Positions 1 through 5,377 of a DNA stretch of 5,917 nt are shown here, piece after piece. Below the pieces are notes generated by a model. The model was not told where the DNA came from. It did not search any database and saw only the letters and a program-made list of their open reading frames with translations. How positions within the stretch are numbered: the stretch's first letter is position 1; each line of letters starts with the position of its first letter. Made by a program: the position numbers and the translations under genes. Source of the stretch: Deltaproteobacteria bacterium (lineage in GTDB: Bacteria > Desulfobacterota > DSM-4660 > Desulfatiglandales > Desulfatiglandaceae); assembly GCA_029932035.1 (NCBI GenBank), contig JAOZQV010000242.1:1-5917 (forward strand), written 5' to 3'.

Positions 1-31
1 GAAATAACTGCCACATTTAATATTTGTGTTT

Positions 32-108
32 GGATTCATACTCTTAATCGTACTCATAATCATAATCGTTTTGAGTAAGATTATGATTATGATTAAGATT
101 ATGAAATC
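32..108. repeat. Two oppositely oriented degenerate hexamer arrays forming a large imperfect inverted repeat
   Basis: Positions 73-108 read as six consecutive hexamers on the plus strand: GAGTAA (73-78), GATTAT (79-84 and 85-90), GATTAA (91-96), GATTAT (97-102) and GAAATC (103-108). Positions 32-67 read on the minus strand as six hexamers of the same type, moving outward from 67: GATTAT twice, GAGTAC, GATTAA, GAGTAT and GAATCC. A 5-base spacer (68-72) separates the arrays. The best pairing is a perfect 14-bp stem, 54-67 with 79-92, around an 11-base loop. Weaker pairing continues outward with small insertions. An outer 8-bp inverted pair, GAAATAAC at 1-8 and GTTATTTC at 109-116, flanks the structure. 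No open frame or transposase is linked to it. Its function is unknown; it resembles a dispersed non-coding repeat. The rest of 1-203 shows nothing else I can support beyond the ribosome binding site of the next gene. Confidence 0.8.
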
Positions 109-203
109 GTTATTTCGTCCATACACTAAGTAGTAATGCCTGAACCAGGACCTTTTGAAAACCGTCAACCTGTAAACGGCTGTAGGATGAGGAAGGAGGC
201 CCC

Positions 204-1574
204 ATGGATATATCCAGCCAACTGATCGAGATCGTCGGGAAAGACAGGATATCAAATAATCCGGAGGAACTGTTTATCTATTCTCGCGATTCAGGGGCGC
301 AAGTTCCTCGGCAGGTGGACTATGTGGTCATGCCAAAAACGGTTCAGGAAGTCAGGAGGGTGGTCCTTCTCGCCAACCAGGAGAAGATTCCCATCACACC
401 CTTAGGCGGCGGTTTCACCCTGTCTGCTTTAGTCGTGCCCAACCAGGGAGGGATCGTCTTAGATATGAAAAAGATGGACCGGATCATAGAGGTCAATGAG
501 ATCAACCGATACGCATTGATTGAACCCGGGGTATCCCAGGGCGCCCTCCAGTCTCATCTCAAAAAACACCATCCCCATCTCCAACATTCCACCCCGGAGG
601 CCCCCCCCACGGTAACGGTAGTAGGAAATGCCCTGATCCAGGGGCACGGGCATATATCACCGCGGTACGGGGTCAACTCAGATATGGTGAACGGGATGGA
701 AGTGGTCCTCCCCACGGGCGAGGTCTGCAAGATAGGCTCCGGCTCTGTCAGCCCTTCCTGGTTCACCAGAGGCCCTCTGCCCGATCTTCCAGGGCTTTTC
801 ATCGGTTGGTTCGGCACCACCGGAGTTGTGACCAAGCTTTCCATGAAGCTCTTTCCCAAACCGGCATATCGAGAGGTCATGGCCTTTTACACAGATGATA
901 TCGACCTCATCTCGGAAGGCATATTTGAGGTGACCCAACTCGATCTGTTAGAGGATTTTTTTCTGATCAGTCAAGAGAAACCGGACTGGATGGATCATGT
1001 CTTTTTTATCATCATTATCTCCGGCCACTTTGAGGAAGAAATCGAGTTTAAGAAAAATGTTTTCAAGCGGTTGTTTAGGGAGTTCAAGGGGGGGGGCAAA
1101 TTCACATTTGTCGAAGATCTCCATCCTTCCCTTGAAAAGCGGTTCCTGGACGTCCCTCCCCTGGCGGCCTTAGCCGCGGATTTCAGGAAAGGGGGCGGGT
1201 TTGAGTATACGGGCGCCATATTGCCCATCGACAAGGTCTCGGAGGCATGGAAAAAGGGTATTGAAATCTCACACAAATACGGCATGGTCTGTTCCTATGT
1301 CCACCAGGTCTTGTTAGGCCACAGCGTTATGTTCGGGTTCAACTATTCCTTTAACCGGGCGGATGAGGAAGACATTGAAAAGACGAGGAAGGCCTTGGAG
1401 GAATCCAATCAGGTAACGCTCGATTTAGGCGGGATGATCTGGAAGGGAGAGGTGGACGCGCAACAGATGACCTTAGAGAGGATGGATCCGAATACGGTCC
1501 AACTGATCAAGAGGGTGAAAAAGCTCTTAGACCCCAACGGGATCATGAATCCGGGCAACTGGGAGATTGATTGA
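204..1574 (+). CDS. FAD-binding oxidoreductase (GlcD / VAO-PCMH superfamily)
   Basis: Predicted cytoplasmic 456-residue flavoprotein. The N-terminal FAD-binding (PCMH) half is recognisable. PITPLGGGFTLS (about residues 63-74) matches the glycine-rich loop that holds the FAD pyrophosphate. GGIVLDMKKMDRIIEV (82-97) and the following ALIEPGV (104-110) are standard for the family. NSDMVNGMEVVLPTGE (158-173) and GLFIGWFGTTGVVTKL (197-212) complete the domain. The C-terminal cap ends in LLDPNGIMNPGNW (441-453), a typical closing motif of the GlcD (COG0277) group. Such enzymes oxidise alcohols, 2-hydroxy acids or phenols, but the substrate cannot be read here. The HxGDGNxH metal motif of D-lactate and glycolate dehydrogenases is not present; the comparable region reads YVHQVLLGHSVMFGF (365-379). 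No Fe-S partner subunit is visible nearby. AAGGAGG at 193-199 lies four bases before the ATG and supports this start. C8 (601-608) and G9 (1088-1096) runs lie inside the gene, which stays open. Family assignment is firm; substrate is unknown. Confidence 0.9.
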   Translation: MDISSQLIEIVGKDRISNNPEELFIYSRDSGAQVPRQVDYVVMPKTVQEVRRVVLLANQEKIPITPLGGGFTLSALVVPNQGGIVLDMKKMDRIIEVNEINRYALIEPGVSQGALQSHLKKHHPHLQHSTPEAPPTVTVVGNALIQGHGHISPRYGVNSDMVNGMEVVLPTGEVCKIGSGSVSPSWFTRGPLPDLPGLFIGWFGTTGVVTKLSMKLFPKPAYREVMAFYTDDIDLISEGIFEVTQLDLLEDFFLISQEKPDWMDHVFFIIIISGHFEEEIEFKKNVFKRLFREFKGGGKFTFVEDLHPSLEKRFLDVPPLAALAADFRKGGGFEYTGAILPIDKVSEAWKKGIEISHKYGMVCSYVHQVLLGHSVMFGFNYSFNRADEEDIEKTRKALEESNQVTLDLGGMIWKGEVDAQQMTLERMDPNTVQLIKRVKKLLDPNGIMNPGNWEID

Positions 1575-2247
1575 GGTGGCGGAAAGGGACATATTCGATC
1601 TTTCCCTGCCTGAAAGCGGGGACCTGTTGGTGCTCGGGGTCACCGGCGGCATTGCAAGCGGCAAGACCACAGTGGCCAATATGTTGGAGGAATTAGGCGC
1701 CCCGATCATCGATTTTGACCTTTTAGCGAGACAGGTCGTCGAGCCTGGGCAACCCGCCTTTAAAGATATCATTGCCTATTTTGGAGACGATGTAATAGAC
1801 AAAAACGGGACCCTCGATCGGAAGCGGCTTTCAGGTATCGTCTTCAGCGACCCGGAAAAGAGAAAAATATTGGAAAGGATTACCCACCCGCGCATTTTTG
1901 AGGCGTTTCTCCACCAGGTCAGAGAAATGGCTCAAAAATACCCTCACGGGATTGTTCAAGCGGTTATCCCCCTCCTCTTCGAGGCCGATCTGCGACATCT
2001 GGTTCACAAAGTCCTAATGGTTTATGTCTCCCCCGATAAACAGATTGAACGTCTCATTAGACGGGATAGCATCAGCCACGAAGAAGCTAACCGTATCCTC
2101 AAGGCCCAGATGCCGATTGACCAAAAGGTGGCCAAGGCCGATTTTGTAATCCATAACGAGGGGAATGTTGATGAAACGAGAAAAGCGGTCAATGCCCTTT
2201 GGCAAACGCTGAAGGCGCCCCGGAAGGAGAAGACCAGATCTGTTTGA
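1567..2247 (+). CDS. coaE: Dephospho-CoA kinase (CoaE)
   Basis: Catalyses the last step of coenzyme A biosynthesis in the cytoplasm, ATP-dependent phosphorylation of the 3'-hydroxyl of dephospho-CoA. The P-loop GGIASGKT (residues 27-34 from the TTG start) is the family's Walker A motif. It is followed by IDFDLLARQVVEPG, the characteristic CoaE substrate-side motif, then by THPRIF, by VIPLLFEA (the usual pre-lid motif) and by RLIRRDSISHEEANRILKAQM in the lid region. ADFVIHNEG near the end is the common C-terminal strand. At 226 residues it is slightly longer than the usual 200-odd, because about 20 residues precede the first strand. The longest reading starts at TTG 1567, inside the last codons of the oxidase, an 8-base overlap. 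GTG 1576, TTG 1627 or GTG 1630 are possible alternatives; the last two fit the usual CoaE length best. No strong ribosome binding site decides between them, so translational coupling to the oxidase is plausible. Function is confident; the start is not. Confidence 0.93.
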   Translation: MIEVAERDIFDLSLPESGDLLVLGVTGGIASGKTTVANMLEELGAPIIDFDLLARQVVEPGQPAFKDIIAYFGDDVIDKNGTLDRKRLSGIVFSDPEKRKILERITHPRIFEAFLHQVREMAQKYPHGIVQAVIPLLFEADLRHLVHKVLMVYVSPDKQIERLIRRDSISHEEANRILKAQMPIDQKVAKADFVIHNEGNVDETRKAVNALWQTLKAPRKEKTRSV

Positions 2248-2288
2248 CCACACACCTTCACTTTTTTAGACAGTTAACAATTGAGTTT

Positions 2289-2318
2289 TTGCAAGAAGCA
2301 CAAGAAATATCTTACAAT
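2289..2318 (+). promoter_or_regulatory. Possible sigma-70-type promoter upstream of the MBL hydrolase gene
   Basis: TTGCAA (2289-2294) and TACAAT (2313-2318) are separated by 18 bases. They match the -35 and -10 consensus at 4 of 6 and 5 of 6 positions. The site lies about 150 bases before the ATG of the hydrolase gene, in a spacer with AT-rich stretches. Matches of this quality occur by chance, so this is only a candidate. Confidence 0.25.
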
Positions 2319-2370
2319 GCCCGGAAAGGCCGTGGTGGAAAGATAAACGTCCAGGTAAGCGAAGACTCCG

Positions 2371-2392
2371 ACATCGAACGTCCAACATCGAA
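2371..2392. repeat. Short direct repeat, ACATCGAA type
   Basis: ACATCGAA occurs at 2371-2378 and again at 2385-2392, 14 bases start to start, with a related linker CGTCCA between. I recall similar ACATCGAA / CGTCCA runs as low-complexity intergenic repeats in desulfobacterial genomes; that association comes from memory. The stretch is non-coding: the only frame across it is an unsupported extension that overlaps coaE. The number of copies elsewhere in this genome is unknown. Confidence 0.6.
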
Positions 2393-2407
2393 TGAAAAAC
2401 AAACATC

Positions 2408-2443
2408 AACTTTAGGCACTTCAAACTCCAAACTTTAGGCACT
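2408..2443. repeat. Two perfect copies of AACTTTAGGCACT
   Basis: The 13-mer AACTTTAGGCACT is present at 2408-2420 and 2431-2443, 23 bases start to start, separated by a 10-base A/C-rich linker. It ends about 20 bases before the ribosome binding site of the hydrolase gene. I associate TTTAGGCACT (AGTGCCTAAA on the other strand) with dispersed intergenic repeats in Desulfobacterota. A regulator-binding direct repeat is an alternative, since it sits between the candidate promoter and the gene. Confidence 0.65.
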
Positions 2444-2475
2444 CATCCGGTTTATCCGGGTTAGGAGGTAAGACG

Positions 2476-3432
2476 ATGAACCAGTCAGTAGTTTCCTTGA
2501 GAGAGGTGGATCGTGTTGAGATCCTGACCGTGATTGATAACTATGTGGATGTACTGCTCACAAATACCGAGGTGATTACCCGCCCTCCCCTGGCAAAAAC
2601 CGGGACGATCCCGGTGGACACCCTCCTTGCTGAACATGGGCTTTCTCTGTTAGTGACCGTGTATGAAGGAGAAGAGAAGCACACCATGCTCTTCGATACG
2701 GGGTACACCAATATAGGGGTACCTCATAATCTGGAACAGCTCCAGGTGGATCTCGGTCAGGTGGAGGCCATCGCATTGAGCCATGGCCATATGGATCATA
2801 CAGGTTCTCTCTATCCTGTCCTTGATAAGATACCCGGCACGATCCCCCTTGTCCTTCATCCGGGTGCCTTTGCAGGCCCCCGTTTTTTCGGTCTGGCCGA
2901 CGGCCGGAGGCTCCTCTTTCCCCAGACCCTCGTGAAAGAGGACCTGAAAAAACGGAACATCGACCTTGTGGAAAGCAAAACGCCCACACCCCTTGCCGGT
3001 GAGAGGATCATGGTAACCGGCGAGGTGGAACGGGTCACATCGTTTGAGAAGGGCCTTCCCAATGCTGTTTTGGAACGGGATGGAAAGATCGAAAAGGATC
3101 CCATTATAGACGATCAGGCCTTAGTGATACATCTAAAGGGAAAGGGACTGGTGGTCATTGCGGGTTGCAGTCATGCGGGCATCATCAATACGATTTTTTA
3201 TGCCCAAAAGATGACCGGCATCCAAAAGGTCCACGCGGTTATGGGGGGATTCCACCTGTCCGGCCCCTATTTTGAAAAGATCATTGAACAGACCCTTGGT
3301 GAATTGAAAAAGATCCGGCCTCAGTTTCTCTCCCCCATGCACTGCACCGGCTGGAAGGCCATCCAGCAGATGTCCCAGGAATTCCCGTATGAGTTTATCC
3401 TCAACAGCGTCGGATCGATGATCACATTGTAG
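2476..3432 (+). CDS. Metallo-beta-lactamase-fold hydrolase (COG1237 type)
   Basis: Predicted soluble 318-residue metal-dependent hydrolase with no signal peptide. The metal-binding signature HxHxDH is present as SHGHMDHTG (residues 102-110; H103, H105, D107, H108). LLVTVYEGEEKHTMLFDTG (58-76) is the beta-strand pair that precedes it in this fold. AGCSHAGIINT (229-239), GGFHL (257-261) and PMHCTG (287-292) supply the remaining ligands, and together they mark the COG1237 subgroup. Members of that group are often annotated after archaeal proteins as dihydropterin-related beta-ribofuranosylaminobenzene 5'-phosphate synthase-like. That name should not be taken as a function, because the true substrate of bacterial members is generally unproven. 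The start is well supported: AGGAGG at 2463-2468 lies seven bases before the ATG. The gene stands alone between a repeat-bearing spacer and a convergent neighbour, so context gives no substrate clue. Confidence 0.9.
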   Translation: MNQSVVSLREVDRVEILTVIDNYVDVLLTNTEVITRPPLAKTGTIPVDTLLAEHGLSLLVTVYEGEEKHTMLFDTGYTNIGVPHNLEQLQVDLGQVEAIALSHGHMDHTGSLYPVLDKIPGTIPLVLHPGAFAGPRFFGLADGRRLLFPQTLVKEDLKKRNIDLVESKTPTPLAGERIMVTGEVERVTSFEKGLPNAVLERDGKIEKDPIIDDQALVIHLKGKGLVVIAGCSHAGIINTIFYAQKMTGIQKVHAVMGGFHLSGPYFEKIIEQTLGELKKIRPQFLSPMHCTGWKAIQQMSQEFPYEFILNSVGSMITL

Positions 3433-3440
3433 GGCGTAGA

Positions 3441-3466
3441 AAGACAGGCAAACAGCGCCTTGTCTT
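3441..3466. terminator. Hairpin between convergent genes, probable two-way terminator
   Basis: AAGACA (3441-3446) pairs with TGTCTT (3461-3466), and GGC (3447-3449) with GCC (3457-3459). T3460 is bulged and the loop has seven bases (3450-3456). The hairpin fills most of the 32-base gap between the stops of the hydrolase gene and the minus-strand binding-protein gene, and includes bases of the latter's TAA. Neither flank has a long T-run directly after the stem, so termination strength is uncertain. Confidence 0.45.
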
Positions 3467-5231
3467 AGTCCCGGAGACTGCCTTTTTTAACCGGCCTGAT
3501 AGTGCAGAACGACCAGCGGCTGCCGATGCCTCCCACCATTGAAACCCATCCCGTAAACCTGTCCCTTCGCACCCCTTCGGCCAGTTTTGGGCTGTAAAGG
3601 GGGAGCCAGGGGAGATCGTCCATTATGATATCCTGCATCTCCCATATGAGTTTTTTTCGCTCTTTTAGGTCCATGGCGTCGGCGCTGGCGTCGGCAATGC
3701 GATCAAAGCGGGGGTTACTGTACCCGCTGGTGTTCCTGCCTTTGGGTTTATTATTTCTGGAGATGAAAAAATTTCTCAAATAGTCGGGATCTAATGAGAG
3801 GTTGCCGTAGCCCAATACAAAGAGATCAAATTGACGGTGTGTCTTGACCTGTTGAATCAGGGATCTTAGAGGCATGGATTTGGATGTGGCAGGCATCCCT
3901 AACATCTTGGCCCACTCCTTAATCATGACCCCTGCCATGGCCCTTTGCGGGTCATAATCGGCAGGTGGCGTGAGGATGGTAAATTCCTTCATGGGGCTAC
4001 CGTCGGGCAGGTGGATTTCTTCCCCTTGCACCACCTTTCCTTCCAGGGTGACGGGCGAGCGTTTCCACGTGTACCCGCCTTGGCTGAGGACCACGTAGGC
4101 CTTTCGAATTCGCTCCTCTCTTGAAAGCCCCTCACCATATGCAGGGACATCTGGATTATACCAAAAGGCATTGCTGGACGGGATGATGGAATCTGCCCTC
4201 AAGGCATATCCCTGTATGATCTTGCTGATAATAAAACGCTTATCCGTGGACAGGGCGATAGCCTTCCTGACGTGGATATCATCAAAGGGCTTCTTCCTGA
4301 CGTTAAATCCCACATAGTAAAGGGCGCTTTTCTCATTGGTGAAAATCCTGATGTCTTTGTTTTTCTCCAGGTCCTGAAGATAGGCCTGCTGAAGCCCCCA
4401 CCAAAACATATCAATGCTTCCCTTGAGGAGGGCCAGGACTGCGGCGGCGGTGGTCCCGAAAAACCTGTACCTAATACCATCAATATAAGGCCCGAGGAGA
4501 TGCCCCGAGATCTCTTTTCCCTGGCCGAAGAAATGCTCGTTTCTTTCAAGGCACAAGGAGTCCCCCCTGTGCCATTCCTTCAGGACGAATGGCCCGTTGC
4601 TCACCGGGCCGGTCACCTTCTCCCCGAGCAGCGCCAAAAGCGGATTTTCCAATTTTTTTACCTTGGCAGCAATGGCCTCCCATCTCTTTTTCTGAACGAT
4701 GGGCGTGGTAAGCGTCCTGGACAGAAAGACAGCCTTGGGCTCTCTAAGGAGAAAACACACGGTGTGTTGATCCGGGGTCTCAATTCTTTTGATAAATTCC
4801 CAGTTGGCCAGAAAGCGGGGGACCTTGAATGTCTTGATGAGATTGCCCGTAAAGGCCACATCCGCTGAGGTCAACTCGGAGCCATCCGACCATTTGCAGG
4901 GCCTGATTTTTACTGTATAAGACAGGGTGGCCGGATCATACACCGGATCATCCGCAGCGAGCCATGGGACCAGTTTCAAACCTTTCGGCTCTCGAATATA
5001 GAGCGGTTGATAAAGCTGCGAGAGGACTTTGTTGGACCAGGTATCAGAGGCCAGCCATATATTTAATGTCTTGGGCTCTTCCAGGACACCGATGGTAATA
5101 ATTTCCTCCGCATAGGCCTTAGATGCCCAATGACCCGGACCGATCAACGACCCTAAGAGCAAAAGGAAACAGAGGATATATATGTGGGGCATACCGGCTG
5201 GGTTTCGATGGGTGTTTTGGGATATATTCAT
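3465..5231 (-). CDS. ABC transporter substrate-binding protein, oligopeptide/nickel family 5 (SBP_bac_5)
   Basis: Predicted periplasmic solute receptor of 588 residues for an importer of the oligopeptide/dipeptide/nickel type; the ligand is unknown. The N-terminus carries a signal peptide with a hydrophobic core IYILCFLLLLGSLIG (about residues 17-31) and a likely signal peptidase I site after AYA (39-41). There is no lipobox cysteine, so a soluble rather than lipid-anchored protein is expected. Family landmarks follow in order: ITIGVLEEPKTLN (45-57), KWSDGSELTSADVAFT (113-128), SNGPFVLKEW (211-220), NVRKKPFDDIHVRKAIALS (310-328) and the C-terminal lobe up to LPWLPLYSP (540-548). The length is normal to slightly long. 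The frame is open upstream to an ATG at 5309, but the ATG at 5231 is preferred because GGAGG precedes it by five bases and the signal peptide then has a usual length. ATG 5243 is a second alternative. No permease or ATPase gene is in the window, so the partner complex is elsewhere or further away. Confidence 0.9.
   Translation of the reverse strand: MNISQNTHRNPAGMPHIYILCFLLLLGSLIGPGHWASKAYAEEIITIGVLEEPKTLNIWLASDTWSNKVLSQLYQPLYIREPKGLKLVPWLAADDPVYDPATLSYTVKIRPCKWSDGSELTSADVAFTGNLIKTFKVPRFLANWEFIKRIETPDQHTVCFLLREPKAVFLSRTLTTPIVQKKRWEAIAAKVKKLENPLLALLGEKVTGPVSNGPFVLKEWHRGDSLCLERNEHFFGQGKEISGHLLGPYIDGIRYRFFGTTAAAVLALLKGSIDMFWWGLQQAYLQDLEKNKDIRIFTNEKSALYYVGFNVRKKPFDDIHVRKAIALSTDKRFIISKIIQGYALRADSIIPSSNAFWYNPDVPAYGEGLSREERIRKAYVVLSQGGYTWKRSPVTLEGKVVQGEEIHLPDGSPMKEFTILTPPADYDPQRAMAGVMIKEWAKMLGMPATSKSMPLRSLIQQVKTHRQFDLFVLGYGNLSLDPDYLRNFFISRNNKPKGRNTSGYSNPRFDRIADASADAMDLKERKKLIWEMQDIIMDDLPWLPLYSPKLAEGVRRDRFTGWVSMVGGIGSRWSFCTIRPVKKGSLRD
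3467..3488 (+). terminator. Weak hairpin followed by T6, plus-strand terminator candidate
   Basis: AGTC (3467-3470) can pair with GACT (3476-3479) around a five-base loop. After GCC there is a run of six T at 3483-3488. Read on the plus strand this could end transcription from the hydrolase gene, within the 3' end of the opposing gene. A four-base stem is weak alone; it may act with the hairpin at 3441-3466. Confidence 0.3.
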
Positions 5232-5236
5232 GGTTT

Positions 5237-5241
5237 CCTCC
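5237..5241 (-). promoter_or_regulatory. Ribosome binding site that fixes the start of the binding-protein gene
   Basis: On the minus strand GGAGG lies five bases before the ATG at 5231. It overlaps the region of the longer open frame (starts at 5243 and 5309), for which I see no comparable Shine-Dalgarno sequence. It is therefore the main reason to choose 5231. Confidence 0.7.
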
Positions 5242-5318
5242 ATTCTGTTCTGGGAAACGGCAATATCCTTGACCGAAATTGAATTTTTTCGACCTGTGCC
5301 GTTACACATCTATTTTTT

Positions 5319-5338
5319 TGCCACAGAGGCACAGAGGG
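5319..5338. repeat. CACAGAGG tandem repeat in the spacer between CoA-transferase and binding-protein genes
   Basis: CACAGAGG occurs twice back to back at 5322-5329 and 5330-5337, preceded by a T7 run (5313-5319) and GCC. I recall GCCACAGAGGCACAGAG-type strings (CTCTGTGCCTCTGTGGC on the other strand) as common intergenic low-complexity repeats in many environmental bacteria. The rest of the 146-base spacer (5232-5377) holds no gene and no promoter that I can defend. Confidence 0.6.
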
Positions 5339-5377
5339 AAATAAAAGGGTTTTAAAAAGATCTGAACGCCAGCTCTT

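Noticed and set aside
32..108. Hexamer arrays as a CRISPR array
   Set aside because: Units are six bases with no unique spacers and there are no cas genes.
155..186. TTGAAA followed by TGTAGG as a promoter for the oxidase gene
   Set aside because: The spacing is 20 bases and the -10 match is poor.
554..880. 108-codon minus-strand open frame opposite the oxidase gene
   Set aside because: It is antisense to conserved FAD-domain coding sequence and has no domain or convincing ribosome binding site.
2248..2275. T6 run shortly after the coaE stop as a terminator
   Set aside because: No stem of useful length precedes the run, so an intrinsic terminator is not supported.
2199..2438. 79-codon plus-strand open frame running from the end of coaE across the spacer
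   Set aside because: It overlaps coaE in another frame, has no ribosome binding site, and its second half is only a translation of the short intergenic repeats.
2576..2989. 137-codon minus-strand open frame opposite the MBL hydrolase gene
   Set aside because: It covers the antisense of the HxHxDH region; composition is rich in Gly, Arg, Pro and Ser, as expected for a shadow frame.
4272..4868. 198-codon plus-strand open frame opposite the binding-protein gene
   Set aside because: It is antisense to a gene with strong family motifs along its whole length, and the predicted product shows no recognisable domain.
5276..5286. AAATTGAATTT near-palindrome upstream of the binding-protein gene
   Set aside because: It is short and AT-rich, easily arising by chance, with no second copy as expected for an operator.
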